64,000 bases of DNA from Sphingobacterium bovisgrunnientis (GTDB taxonomy: Bacteria; Bacteroidota; Bacteroidia; Sphingobacteriales; Sphingobacteriaceae), in the NCBI RefSeq assembly GCF_009829085.1, contig NZ_WUQY01000003.1:62001-126000 (forward strand), given 5' to 3'. Position numbers and translations under genes: made by a program. A model generated the notes under the pieces. That model ran no database searches and was not told the origin of the DNA. It saw nothing but the letters and a program-made list of their open reading frames with translations. Shown here in pieces: positions 35,801 through 44,903 of the stretch (position 1 is its first letter; each line of letters begins with the position of its first letter).

Positions 35801-36078
35801 ATGATCGTATCAGCGATCGATACATAGAAGATGGATCTTATCTGCGTATTAAGAATATAGCTTTGGGCTGTACACTTCCTAATGAAATAAGTCAAAGATG
35901 GCGCTTTGATCAAGTACGTCTGTATGTGAATATTCAAAATTTGCACACCTTCACAAACTATACAGGATACGATCCAGAAATCGGCGTTAGTACAGCAAGT
36001 GCCAATGTGTATGGATTGGATAATGGACGCTATCCTTCGCCACGTGTTTATTCAGCAGGTATTAATTTGTCATTTTAA
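32851..36078 (+). CDS. SusC/RagA family TonB-linked outer membrane transporter
   Basis: The 1075-residue protein has a signal peptide (to about SHAQ), a carboxypeptidase-regulatory-like domain (about 25-100: VTGKVTQMDSGEQLAGVSIKVKG, FSYVGM), a TonB-box-like LEEVVAIGYGTMKKSD, a plug domain with the SusC signature (LQGRAAGVATVSTSGAPG, PLYVIDG, ILKDASATAIYGAQGANGV), and a long beta-barrel ending in a C-terminal aromatic (INLSF). No STN domain. It imports oligosaccharides across the outer membrane using TonB energy, together with the SusD encoded 9 bases downstream. Confidence 0.97.
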   Translation: MNKFYYLLLIFLVVPIISHAQTLQVTGKVTQMDSGEQLAGVSIKVKGTDVSVFTNQNGQYSLSTTRGSTLVFSYVGMLSKEILVTNTVLNVELVSSENTLEEVVAIGYGTMKKSDVSGSSVTLNEEKLKGSVITNLDQALQGRAAGVATVSTSGAPGASVSVRVRGQATINSKAEPLYVIDGVIIQGGGSSGHDFGLGDALGNGNVSTVSPLSTINPSDILSMEILKDASATAIYGAQGANGVVLITTKRGRAGQAKFSYEGMSALQNQIGRLNMMNLREFAQFSNDIAGEVNSRDNRPEFLDPSLLGEGTNWQEAIFQKGLMQQHQLSGQGGTESVKYYVSGSFMDQEGTVIGTKFNRYAFRSNLDAQLKSWFKLGTNVMYSSTDERLNLVDSDEGIVKFSLLTPPDIPIYDIDGNYASVVREGYTTLNPIAKALSDDILLARTKLNGSIFADLNILKDLVLHTELGFDIGGSRAELFEPTLQLGNWKRTINSSAWQRNNNKFWQLKNYLTYTKSFGKAHNLNAMIGQEAWESTYEHMRISATNLPSNDIKNPRLGIDPQINSGFGSAAMSSFFGRFMYNYDDRYMATYTYRRDGSSNFGPKNRWADFHSFAASWRFTNEEIFKSDTSILSDGKFRFGWGQTGNSNIGSYLWGSSISTMPTGLGPGYRQSNIANPFIQWETQEQWNFGLDLSFWNGRVNLVADAYDKTSNDMLMSLQLPSYMGTRGNASSALASPMGNYGSINNRGLEISLNTKNLKGEFSWSSDFQISFNKNKLTALDGTASAHIEGYGQWSDVVTVTKVGEPLYNFYGYKVIGVYKDLEDLQNSPKAEKYPTNGVFNRSNTTWVGDLKYADLSGPDGVPDGIINTYDRTNIGSPMPTFTFGFNNTFNYKNFDLNIFLNGSYGNKVMNYASINFSNMLTAWNNQMSVVNDRALLEPVNPTKTYPASVNGVVVNNWFEDITNVRVKNPDTDIPRAIFNDPNDNDRISDRYIEDGSYLRIKNIALGCTLPNEISQRWRFDQVRLYVNIQNLHTFTNYTGYDPEIGVSTASANVYGLDNGRYPSPRVYSAGINLSF

Positions 36079-36087
36079 AAACCAGTT

Positions 36088-37782
36088 ATGAAACTCATGA
36101 AAAAATTAATATACACTTCGAAAATTTTATTCATCACCTGGTTTTCTATGGTAGTAACGTCATGTGGCGATTTCTTGGAACGACCAACTATTGATAGCTA
36201 TACAATCGATATTTTCTATCAAACGGATGAGCAATGTTATCAATCCGTGAATCCTATATATAGTTCACCGTGGTATGACTTTCAGCGTGGATTTTTCAAA
36301 GTCGGTGAAGTGCTTTCGGGTAATTACTATTGGGGAAATTCTCCATATATGACTTTTACTATTAATTCCACCGATCAGGATTTGGTAAATATGTCCGCTT
36401 CCTTATGGTCTGTTAATGCCTATTGTAATGGTATTATAGAAAATATTGACATGAAATCTGGTCCTAATGTTACAGATTTTGCAAAGAAAACAGTAAAAGG
36501 AGAAGCTTTGGTTTGGAAAGCGATGACATACTTTTATTTAGTTCGCACATTTGGTGCAGTACCGATTATTCACAAAAATTCAGAAGAGATTTCTTCTGGT
36601 AATTATAATAATTTTTATAAAGCTCCTGTAGATGATTTATACCATTATATCATTATGACTTTGGAACAGGCCATCGAATGGTTGCCTACAAAAAATCGTG
36701 AAGGTCGAATTGACAGATATTCAGCGTATGGCTTACTATCGAAAGTGTATTTAACGAAAGCAGGATATGGCCAAAGTGGCACACGTAATCAAGAGGATTT
36801 GGATAGGGCAGCAGAATATGCTTTGAAAGTAATAGAAGAGAGTGGTCGCACTTTAGTTCCTGTGTATTCGGATATTTTCAGATTAAAGGGGAATTTTTCC
36901 TCAGAAAGTTTGTTGGCGTGGCATTGGACAGTTTCAAATAATTGGACTTCGCAGAATACTTTACAATCGGATTTAGCATTGACAGGTTTTTCTGAATTTG
37001 GAGATACTTGGGGAGACTGGGGTGGTCCATCAGTTGACTTGCAAGAGGCATTTGGTGAGAACGCACTTTCACTGACACGAACCAATACGGATCGCCGTCG
37101 AAAGGCATCCATGATGATGTTTTCGGATAAGTACGAGTATTTCTGGTCTGATAAGGGCGGATTTGATTATTCGGATTTTGCTATTAATACAACAGGTGAG
37201 TTTAGATCACCGGTGGGAGCCAATAGTGTAAAACATCTTGTTGGTAATAATAATGACCATATCGTTGGTATAGGAACTGGTATGGCAAATATGGCAACAA
37301 GTTTGAGTACGCATTTATTGCGTCTTGCTGATGTCTATTTGATATATGCAGAAGCGGTATTGGGAAATTCAAGTTCCACGACAAATGCCAAAGGTTTGCA
37401 ATGTTATAATCAAGTGAGAGCTAGAGCTGGTTTTTCTGCAGCACGCACGAGTTATACGTGGAGAGATATATGGATCGAAAGAAGATTAGAGTTAGCCTGT
37501 GAGGGTGATCGTTGGTACGATTATGTGCGTTGGCATTATTACGCACCGCAAGCCGCTATCACCGAATTAAAAGCTCAAAAGAGAGGTTCTTACATGGGCT
37601 TAGACGATTTTTATAAAACTGGAGTGTTAAATCCTTCGACTACAATGTATGATAATAGTGCTCCTATTCCCAATATCACGGATGCGCACTTTACATTACC
37701 ATTTCCTGATACAGATTTAGCGATGAATCCAAATTTATTGAAAGAGCCTGTAAAATTTGATTTTAGTTCAATCAAGTATTAA
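36088..37782 (+). CDS. RagB/SusD family lipoprotein
   Basis: A 564-residue surface lipoprotein with lipobox VTSC (Cys26) followed by GDFLERP, the typical SusD start. TPR-like helices with GEALVWKAMTYFYLVRTFGAVPII, then YSAYGLLSKVYLTKAG, and a C-terminal block WRDIWIERRLELACEGDRWYDYVRW are seen. It forms the lid of the SusC transporter and binds glycan. The start may be three codons further in (MKKLIY). It belongs to the mannan PUL operon. Confidence 0.96.
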   Translation: MKLMKKLIYTSKILFITWFSMVVTSCGDFLERPTIDSYTIDIFYQTDEQCYQSVNPIYSSPWYDFQRGFFKVGEVLSGNYYWGNSPYMTFTINSTDQDLVNMSASLWSVNAYCNGIIENIDMKSGPNVTDFAKKTVKGEALVWKAMTYFYLVRTFGAVPIIHKNSEEISSGNYNNFYKAPVDDLYHYIIMTLEQAIEWLPTKNREGRIDRYSAYGLLSKVYLTKAGYGQSGTRNQEDLDRAAEYALKVIEESGRTLVPVYSDIFRLKGNFSSESLLAWHWTVSNNWTSQNTLQSDLALTGFSEFGDTWGDWGGPSVDLQEAFGENALSLTRTNTDRRRKASMMMFSDKYEYFWSDKGGFDYSDFAINTTGEFRSPVGANSVKHLVGNNNDHIVGIGTGMANMATSLSTHLLRLADVYLIYAEAVLGNSSSTTNAKGLQCYNQVRARAGFSAARTSYTWRDIWIERRLELACEGDRWYDYVRWHYYAPQAAITELKAQKRGSYMGLDDFYKTGVLNPSTTMYDNSAPIPNITDAHFTLPFPDTDLAMNPNLLKEPVKFDFSSIKY

Positions 37783-37799
37783 TCTAAAACTTAGAATAA

Positions 37800-39041
37800 A
37801 TGAGAACAAAATATAACATATTAAATGGGCTGATTTGTATACTAGGTCTATTTAGTTTGATCACAATTGAATCCTGTAAAAAGGAAGATCAGAAATTCCA
37901 ACTAACAGATGGGAGCCCAACAATTCGTTATGTTCGATTGCCCGATGTAAACGTTAGTGATTCATTATTGACGAGTGCCTTTTTAGGTAATAGTATTGCT
38001 ATCGTTGGGGAGAACCTTACATCCGTGTCCGAAATATGGTTTAATGATCAAAAAGGCATTCTGAACACCAGTTTCGTTACAGATAATGTAATTATAGTTT
38101 CTGTGCCCCAACAGATTCCCGAAGCGGTCACAGATAAAATATATTTCATCAATAAGTCGAAAACAGATACAATCGGCTTTGGATTTAATATTTTGGTACC
38201 AGCTCCCGCTGTAGTAGAAATGGAATGCGAATATGTCAAAGCTGGAGATGTGGCGACAATACGTGGAAATTATTTTCTACCAGTGGCTGGATCAGATAAT
38301 CCTACGGTCATCTTTACACCGAATATTAAAGCAACACAAATTGTATCGCATACGCCAAATGAAATAAAAGTTGTAGTTCCTGCTGGGGCTACTGAAGGTT
38401 CAGTAGCTGTAGAATCAAGGTATGGATCAACACGATCAACATTTCATTTCAGAGATACGCGGGGCATGATTACAAATTATGATGCAGATTTTCCTATAGT
38501 TAATAGTTGGGGGAGGGCAGGAAGATTGGAGGAAGATCCGACTTATTCTTTGTCTGGGAAATATTTAAAACTTTCAGGCTCATTTAGTGATCCAGGTGAA
38601 TGGACGGTGGGTAGTGAAGCTGAAGCATTAAGTCATTATTGGGGCAATGAAAATGGACATACTGATAATTTATTCACTTCAGATCCTGCTGCATCAGTAT
38701 TGAAGTTTGAGGCAAATGTTCCAGTCAAATGGAGTGCTGTCGGACTATCTCTGATATTTGCGGGAGCAGGCACGACAAATGGTCCTCTTTATGAAGACGC
38801 AAAGCCAAGAGGTATTTGGATGCCTTGGAGAAATACAGGCGAGTATCAGACGAGTGGATGGGTAACTGTGTCAATACCCATTTCAGAATTTAAATATAAT
38901 GGTGCTGCCACAGCATTGAGTGATCTACCAGAAGCATACAATAATCTCAATATATACTTAGGTAATAGAGGTTTACCGTATGTTGGTACAGCCTGTGACC
39001 CAGTAATATTAATAGACAATGTCCGTGTAGTTCCACAATAG
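37800..39041 (+). CDS. TIG-type surface glycan-binding protein
   Basis: A 413-residue lipoprotein (lipobox IESC, Cys26, then KKEDQ). Two IPT/TIG-like domains are suggested by SIAIVGENLTSVSEIWFND and AGDVATIRGNYFLP, followed by a C-terminal glycan-binding domain (about 220-413) with many exposed aromatics (LSHYWGNENGHTDN, RGIWMPWRNTGEYQTSGW) and the end IDNVRVVPQ. This is the layout of surface glycan-binding proteins that follow SusD in mannan PULs. It has no catalytic motif. Confidence 0.85.
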   Translation: MRTKYNILNGLICILGLFSLITIESCKKEDQKFQLTDGSPTIRYVRLPDVNVSDSLLTSAFLGNSIAIVGENLTSVSEIWFNDQKGILNTSFVTDNVIIVSVPQQIPEAVTDKIYFINKSKTDTIGFGFNILVPAPAVVEMECEYVKAGDVATIRGNYFLPVAGSDNPTVIFTPNIKATQIVSHTPNEIKVVVPAGATEGSVAVESRYGSTRSTFHFRDTRGMITNYDADFPIVNSWGRAGRLEEDPTYSLSGKYLKLSGSFSDPGEWTVGSEAEALSHYWGNENGHTDNLFTSDPAASVLKFEANVPVKWSAVGLSLIFAGAGTTNGPLYEDAKPRGIWMPWRNTGEYQTSGWVTVSIPISEFKYNGAATALSDLPEAYNNLNIYLGNRGLPYVGTACDPVILIDNVRVVPQ

Positions 39042-39065
39042 GGATTTTATTAAATAAATAAGATT

Positions 39066-41165
39066 ATGTTACATACTATAAAATACGGTCTTTCAAACAG
39101 CATTTTAGCTTTGCTTACACTATTTACGCTACTGTTTATTGCCTGCGAAAAGGATGAAGTAAATGTTGATACCGTCCAATTGGAGGTTTTTGGACCATCG
39201 CCAGTACTTAGAGGAGGAGAAATACGATTTATTGGAAATAATTTAGATAAAGTTACTGCTGTAGTGCTTACAGGAGGTTTAGAAATTACAGAAATTCAGC
39301 GCTTAGGTAAAGAAGAAATACGTATTCAAATACCTCAAAATGCTCAGCCAGGTCTTATATCTTTAAAACATGCTGATGGCGAAATAAGTACGAAGACACC
39401 TTTGACCTTTTCAGAACCCATCAGTATTAGTAAAATTAGCCCGACTACCGTAAAAGCAGGAGATGTTTTGGTCATTGAAGGAGATTATTTGAATCTTATA
39501 AATGAAGTGATTTTCACACAAGATGCGGTTGTAAGTGCAGCGGATTTCAAGAGTCGTACACGTGCCAAAATCGAAGTTGTCGTACCTAAGGAAGCTAAAA
39601 GTGGTAAAATAAGTGTTTCTAATGGAATGGAAATTCCAATTGTAGTTTTTTCGGAAGCAGAATTGAATGTAACACTTCCTACTTTAATTTCAATAGCTCC
39701 AAACCCAATAAAACCTGAGCAAGAATTAACTATTAAAGGCACGAACTTTCAATTGGTCGAAAGTATTATTTTTCATGAAGACTTGAAGGTTAGTGCATTT
39801 ACCGTAAATCCAGCAAATACTGAGATAAAGGTGAAAGTTCCCGAAATGGTGAAAGAGGGTTTAGTCAAGTTAGTTACTTTTTCTGGCATCGAAGTGGAAT
39901 CCGCTGAATTGAAATTAATAGGACCAACTATTTCACAAATTTCATCTAATCCAGTTAAAAACGGATCGAGCTTGAAAATTGACGGTTCAAACTTAGATTT
40001 AGTTACTACTATTATTTTTGAAGGGGATAAAGAAGGTATGATTACTTTACAGTCTGCTACATCTATTACTGTTACTGTACCGATGGATGCGAAATCGGGA
40101 GCTGTAGTACTGAATACGAATTCGGGTAAGACGGCAACTACTATTGTGAATATGGTATTGCCTACTTTAAGTTCTTTTAGCCCTACCACGTTAATGGCAG
40201 GTGCGACTATTACCATTACAGGAACGAATCTGGATCTAGTTCGTAGTGTAATATTTGGAGGAAATCAAACTGTGGCAAATATTGTCGCAAACTCACCAAC
40301 TACTATTCGCATAAATGTACCTGTTGCTGCAGAATCTGGAGTTATAAAATTAATTACTTCGAATGGTGCAGAGGTAACATCGGCTTCGAGTTTGATCGTT
40401 ACTTCGCCTAATATTCCAGTGATTACAAGAATAACAAGTCCTGTGAAGCCGGGTGAAATGCTCCGAATTGAAGGAACGAAGTTACATTTAGTAGAAAGCG
40501 TTTACTTTCAAAATAATGTAAAAGCTACTCAATATGGTTCACGAAGCGAAACTTTAATACACGTATATGTACCAGCCAATGCTGCTAAAGGAAATGTAAC
40601 ATTGAAATTGGTGACTTTTGATGGTACAGAAGTAACATCACCTTCATTTGTAATATCAGGTACTGATCCAGTAGTAGATCCTTCCTATGTATTTTTTGAT
40701 TTTGATGGTAAAAACTCGTGGTGGGGAAGTTATGGTAGTATAGAAAACCAATCGAGCCTTTCTATGAGTGGAAGCTATTTCCGAATCAACCAGAATTTAC
40801 CAAGTGGCTGGGCGGATTTCTTTTGGCGAAATAGTCAAAATGATATGAAAGTAGCAGGTGTTACAGTTTCAGAATGGGCAATCAAAATGGATGTAAATGT
40901 ATTAGGTAATACTACCCAACGATTCAAATTTAGATTAAATGGATCAGATGGTGATTTTTGGGCTATAATTCCTGGGTTTGAAAACAAAGGAGGTTGGTAT
41001 ACCGTTACGATTCCTTTGACAGAATTCAGAGATGGTGAGGGTACCGGTACGAATCGGTTACCGAATGTACAAAACATTACGAATGACTTTGGATTAGCTA
41101 CAGCTGGAGATGCAGGTTTTGTAAACATGTGTATTGATAATATTCGTTTTGAGAAGATAAAATAA
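39066..41165 (+). CDS. Multi-TIG surface glycan-binding protein
   Basis: A 699-residue lipoprotein (lipobox FIAC, Cys27, then EKDEV). About six consecutive IPT/TIG repeats of around 80 residues each are read from recurring starts such as SPTTVKAGDVLVIEGDYLN, SNPVKNGSSLKIDGSNLDL and SPTTLMAGATITITGTNLDL. They form a stalk that raises a C-terminal binding domain (about 535-699: FDFDGKNSWWGSYGSIEN, GWADFFWRNSQND) whose end VNMCIDNIRFEKIK resembles the upstream protein's terminal domain. The two proteins share the same C-terminal fold and probably bind the same glycan at different distances from the membrane. A hairpin follows the stop. Confidence 0.85.
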   Translation: MLHTIKYGLSNSILALLTLFTLLFIACEKDEVNVDTVQLEVFGPSPVLRGGEIRFIGNNLDKVTAVVLTGGLEITEIQRLGKEEIRIQIPQNAQPGLISLKHADGEISTKTPLTFSEPISISKISPTTVKAGDVLVIEGDYLNLINEVIFTQDAVVSAADFKSRTRAKIEVVVPKEAKSGKISVSNGMEIPIVVFSEAELNVTLPTLISIAPNPIKPEQELTIKGTNFQLVESIIFHEDLKVSAFTVNPANTEIKVKVPEMVKEGLVKLVTFSGIEVESAELKLIGPTISQISSNPVKNGSSLKIDGSNLDLVTTIIFEGDKEGMITLQSATSITVTVPMDAKSGAVVLNTNSGKTATTIVNMVLPTLSSFSPTTLMAGATITITGTNLDLVRSVIFGGNQTVANIVANSPTTIRINVPVAAESGVIKLITSNGAEVTSASSLIVTSPNIPVITRITSPVKPGEMLRIEGTKLHLVESVYFQNNVKATQYGSRSETLIHVYVPANAAKGNVTLKLVTFDGTEVTSPSFVISGTDPVVDPSYVFFDFDGKNSWWGSYGSIENQSSLSMSGSYFRINQNLPSGWADFFWRNSQNDMKVAGVTVSEWAIKMDVNVLGNTTQRFKFRLNGSDGDFWAIIPGFENKGGWYTVTIPLTEFRDGEGTGTNRLPNVQNITNDFGLATAGDAGFVNMCIDNIRFEKIK

Positions 41166-41172
41166 TATTTTT

Positions 41173-41209
41173 TGTGGAGTGATGAAGATCTGATTCACTC
41201 CACATTTTT
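41173..41209 (+). terminator. Hairpin between binding-protein and hydrolase genes of the mannan PUL
   Basis: Arms TGTGGAGTGA/TCACTCCACA (41173-41182, 41195-41204), with a 12-base loop and a following TTTTT. It looks like a partial internal terminator that lowers expression of the enzyme genes relative to susCD. Confidence 0.75.
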
Positions 41210-41241
41210 AGAATAGCACAATAGGGTAATAATTTTAGCGT

Positions 41242-42600
41242 ATGCGATTTATTCTCATTCTTTTAATTTATTTAAGTCAGTTTTCATTATCTGGATGTGC
41301 CAATTCCGAGCCAGTCAGAGAAAATGGCATTATTCCATTATTGGTCTCTTCTTCCATTGTTAATGGTGCGCAAGATGTTACGTATGGATTACAGACTATA
41401 AAATTGAACTTCGATCAGAATATTATCCTAGCTGATAAAGATGCGGTTTTATTAAATGGAATGAAGTTAACTGATGTAGATGCTGCATTCAAAGAACTAA
41501 AAATAAATGTGCAATTGATGCATTCTACCACATATGTATTGCAAATTTTGAGTTCTGCTATCAAGGGGCCAACAGGAATATTTGCAGAGGCTATGACTAT
41601 TACTTTTAATACGATTTCCGAACCACAACAATATATTCAAACCGATTTAGTTACAACCAATGCATCTGCGCAAGCAAAGAATGTATATGGTTTTCTAAGA
41701 GAAAATTTCGGTAAAAAATCTATCTCTGGCACTATGGCAAATGTTAGTTGGAATACGAATGAAGCAGAATGGGTATATAAACATACAGGTAAATATCCAG
41801 CGTTGAATGGTTTTGACCTTATTCATTTGTACGCTTCTCCAGCTTCATGGATAAATTACAATGATACCAAAGTAATCGAAGACTGGTGGAATGCCAATGG
41901 CTTAGTGACTTTGATGTGGCATTGGAATGTGCCTGCAAATGAAGGTAGTTCAAATCATCATTTTTATACAAAGGATACACAATTCGATATTTCCAAAGCA
42001 GTGATTGTAGGTACATATGAGCACAAAATAGTTACGGCAGATTTAGAAAAGGCAGCAAATGTATTGCTATTGTTAAAAGATAAAAATATCCCAGTGCTCT
42101 GGAGACCTTTACACGAAGCGGCAGGTAAATGGTTTTGGTGGGGAGCAAAAGATGCAAGTTCTTATAAGAAATTATGGATAATGATGTTTAATTATTTTAA
42201 ATCTAGAGAATTAAATAATCTTATTTGGGTTTGGACATCAGAGACAAATGACGAGGATTGGTATCCTGGTAATGCTTATGTAGATATTATTGGATGTGAT
42301 TTATACAATAAACCAACGTCTTCTTCAGTGTCAACAATTTATAATTATATCAACGCAAAATATCCGAATAAAATTATAGCATTAAGTGAGTTTGGTACGC
42401 TCTCAGATTTCACACCACAATGGGAGAGTGGATCTACATGGTCATGGATAATGCCTTGGTATGATTATGATCGAACTGCGGATGCTCTATCCAATAGTTT
42501 TAACGAAAAATCACATATGCATGCAAACATTGATTATTGGAACAGACTATGGAGTAATGAATATGTATTGACACGAGACCAAATGCCAAATTTAAAATAA
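41242..42600 (+). CDS. Glycoside hydrolase family 26 beta-mannanase
   Basis: A 452-residue lipoprotein (lipobox LSGC, Cys19). An N-terminal Ig-like Big_5-type domain (about 30-125) precedes the GH26 barrel (about 140-450). The acid/base Glu292 lies in WRPLHEAAGKWFWW and the nucleophile Glu383 in ALSEFGT. LMWHWNVPAN and the tryptophan-rich subsites WGAKDASSYKKLW are also typical. GH26 endo-mannanases cut beta-1,4-mannan or glucomannan; some release mannobiose. The lipid anchor suggests surface or outer-membrane location. It starts the enzyme half of the PUL and is followed after 19 bases by GH5. Confidence 0.94.
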   Translation: MRFILILLIYLSQFSLSGCANSEPVRENGIIPLLVSSSIVNGAQDVTYGLQTIKLNFDQNIILADKDAVLLNGMKLTDVDAAFKELKINVQLMHSTTYVLQILSSAIKGPTGIFAEAMTITFNTISEPQQYIQTDLVTTNASAQAKNVYGFLRENFGKKSISGTMANVSWNTNEAEWVYKHTGKYPALNGFDLIHLYASPASWINYNDTKVIEDWWNANGLVTLMWHWNVPANEGSSNHHFYTKDTQFDISKAVIVGTYEHKIVTADLEKAANVLLLLKDKNIPVLWRPLHEAAGKWFWWGAKDASSYKKLWIMMFNYFKSRELNNLIWVWTSETNDEDWYPGNAYVDIIGCDLYNKPTSSSVSTIYNYINAKYPNKIIALSEFGTLSDFTPQWESGSTWSWIMPWYDYDRTADALSNSFNEKSHMHANIDYWNRLWSNEYVLTRDQMPNLK

Positions 42601-42619
42601 TATAATACCCATCCTAATT

Positions 42620-43615
42620 ATGAAAATTATTCGATTTATTACCTTAATGTTGTCCATTATATTATTTGCACAGATATCTTGTGCTAAAGATTTGGATGAT
42701 GACCAGGCAGTTGCACTTGCTAAAAACTTCGTAGATAAAAATGGACATTTATCAGTTAAAGGAATTCAACTCGTAAACCAACAAGGAGATCCAATCATGT
42801 TGCGCGGAGTGAGCTTGGGTTGGCACAACTGGTGGCCTAGATTTTATAATTCAGAAACTATTTCTTGGCTTAGTAAAGATTGGAATTGCAACTTGGTTCG
42901 CGCAGCAATCGGTGTAGAACCTGATGGGGCATTTTTAAAAAATCCAGCATTTGCATATGAGAAATTGTATACGGTTATTGATGCCGCGATACAAAATGGT
43001 ATGTATGTAATTGTGGATTGGCATAGTCATCATATTTATACGGATGAAGCTATTGATTTTTTTAAAATAGTAGCTACAAAATATAAAGGAATACCAAATC
43101 TGCTCTATGAAATATACAATGAGCCCGAGAAGGACAGTTGGGAAGATGTCAAAGCTTACTCAGAAAAAGTAATCAATGCTATTCGAGGTATTGATCGGTC
43201 AGCAATTATATTGGTTGGAAGCCCACACTGGTGCCAAGATATTCATATTGTAGCCGATAATCCTATTATGGGACACACAAACATCATGTATACGGTGCAT
43301 TTTTATGCGGCTACACATAAACAGTTTTTACGCGATAGAGCAGATTATGCGCTAAATAAGCAAATCCCAATTTTCGTTTCTGAATGCGCCGGAATGGAAG
43401 CTACTGGTGATGGTCCGTTAGATATGGAGGAATGGAATGTATGGCAATCATGGATGAATAAAAATAGTATAAGCTGGGTTGGATGGTCATTGGCCGATAA
43501 AAATGAAACCTGCTCTATGATTACTAATACAAGCTCTCCAACGAGTAAATGGATTGAAAGCGATTTAAAACCGTGGGGTAAACTTATTAGAGAAACCTTA
43601 AGAAGTATCAAATAA
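42620..43615 (+). CDS. Glycoside hydrolase family 5 endo-glucanase/mannanase
   Basis: A 331-residue enzyme with an N-terminal secretion signal (ILFAQISCAK; either a lipobox with Cys or a normal cleavage site). The GH5 barrel shows VKGIQLVNQQGDPIMLRGVS, the acid/base Glu168 in YEIYNEPEKDSW, YTVHFYAATH, and the nucleophile Glu255 in IFVSECAGME. The overall pattern, with HKQFLRDRADYALNKQIPIF, is that of the GH5_2 cellulase subfamily, which acts on cellulose-type and glucomannan chains. The residue after the nucleophile is Cys where Phe or Trp is usual. With GH26 it fits glucomannan degradation. Confidence 0.92.
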   Translation: MKIIRFITLMLSIILFAQISCAKDLDDDQAVALAKNFVDKNGHLSVKGIQLVNQQGDPIMLRGVSLGWHNWWPRFYNSETISWLSKDWNCNLVRAAIGVEPDGAFLKNPAFAYEKLYTVIDAAIQNGMYVIVDWHSHHIYTDEAIDFFKIVATKYKGIPNLLYEIYNEPEKDSWEDVKAYSEKVINAIRGIDRSAIILVGSPHWCQDIHIVADNPIMGHTNIMYTVHFYAATHKQFLRDRADYALNKQIPIFVSECAGMEATGDGPLDMEEWNVWQSWMNKNSISWVGWSLADKNETCSMITNTSSPTSKWIESDLKPWGKLIRETLRSIK

Positions 43616-43705
43616 TTGTTTTTATTTCAAAAATTAGGTAATTGTATTTACATACGATCAAGCTTTGGTATGTCCTTGAACACGGATAAACTTTAGAAAA
43701 TTAAC

Positions 43706-44875
43706 ATGAAGGAGTTATTTCAGAAAAGATTTGAGGTTTTAACCAGAAATCATGAACTTCTATTAAATAGGAAAAATGAACCAGTTTTTCCAGGGAACGG
43801 GGTTTTTGAACGGTACAAATATCCCATTCTTACAGCAGAACACACACCGTTATTTTGGAGATATGATTTAGATGAAAATCAAAACCCTTATTTAATGGAA
43901 AGATTCGGTATAAATGGAACATTCAATGCTGGGGCAATAAAGTGGAATAACAAATATCTAGTTGTCGTACGCGTAGAAGGGAATGATCGGAAATCGTTTT
44001 TTGCAATTGCCGAAAGTGATAATGGAGTAGATAGTTTTAAGTTTTGGAATTATCCTATTACATTCCCTGAGGCGGATAATCCGGAGACCAATATATACGA
44101 TATGCGAATAACTGCACATGATGACGGTTGGGTATATGGCATATTTTGTGCAGAAAGAAAAGATACAACAGCATCACCTGAAGATTTTTCCTCTGCAGTG
44201 GCGTCTGCGGGAATTGTTCGAACAAAGGATTTAATAAACTGGGAAAGGCTACCTGATATTAAATCTAGAAGTCAACAACGAAATGTAGTGTTGCACCCAG
44301 AATTTGTCGAAGGTAAATATGCACTCTACACAAGACCACAAGATAGTTTTATAGATGCAGGTAGTGGTGGTGGGATTGGATGGACTTTGGTAGATTCTTT
44401 GTACGATGTCTCTATAGAACATGAAATTATTATAAATCACCGCTTCTACCATACTATCAAAGAATTAAAGAATGGGGAAGGCCCAGCTCCCTTGAAAACT
44501 GAAAGAGGTTGGTTGCACTTAGCGCATGGGGTGCGTGCTTGTGCAGCAGGCTTACGCTATGTTTTATATCTTTATTTAACAGATTTAACAAACCCAACGG
44601 TAATGAGAGCCGAACCAGGAGGATATTTTATGGCTCCACAAGACGATGAACGAATAGGAGATGTGTCAAATGTGCTTTTTTCTAACGGATGGATTGCAGA
44701 TGACGATGGTAAAGTTTATATTTACTATGCATCTAGTGATACACGTATGCATGTAGCCGTATCTTCTGTCGATCGCCTATTAGATTACTGTCTAAATACT
44801 CCGCCCGATGGTTACAGATCAGCTACATCTATACAGCAATTAAGCCAATTGATATCCAATAATCTGGAGCAATAG
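43706..44875 (+). CDS. Glycoside hydrolase family 130 mannosyl-glucose phosphorylase
   Basis: A 389-residue cytoplasmic enzyme without signal peptide, of the same length and opening as 4-O-beta-mannosyl-glucose phosphorylase (RFEVLTRNHELLLNRKNEP). The proton-donor Asp132 lies in TNIYDMRIT. FGINGTFNAGAIKW, HPEFVEGKYALYTRPQD, and TERGWLHLAHGVR with phosphate-binding residues complete the five-bladed propeller. It would convert Man-beta-1,4-Glc and phosphate to mannose 1-phosphate and glucose. Subfamily GH130_1 is inferred from the close resemblance to the Bacteroides enzyme. It lies next to the GPH symporter gene. Confidence 0.92.
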   Translation: MKELFQKRFEVLTRNHELLLNRKNEPVFPGNGVFERYKYPILTAEHTPLFWRYDLDENQNPYLMERFGINGTFNAGAIKWNNKYLVVVRVEGNDRKSFFAIAESDNGVDSFKFWNYPITFPEADNPETNIYDMRITAHDDGWVYGIFCAERKDTTASPEDFSSAVASAGIVRTKDLINWERLPDIKSRSQQRNVVLHPEFVEGKYALYTRPQDSFIDAGSGGGIGWTLVDSLYDVSIEHEIIINHRFYHTIKELKNGEGPAPLKTERGWLHLAHGVRACAAGLRYVLYLYLTDLTNPTVMRAEPGGYFMAPQDDERIGDVSNVLFSNGWIADDDGKVYIYYASSDTRMHVAVSSVDRLLDYCLNTPPDGYRSATSIQQLSQLISNNLEQ

Positions 44876-44903
44876 CTTTCTGACCAACAAAAACTGTTAT
44901 TAA

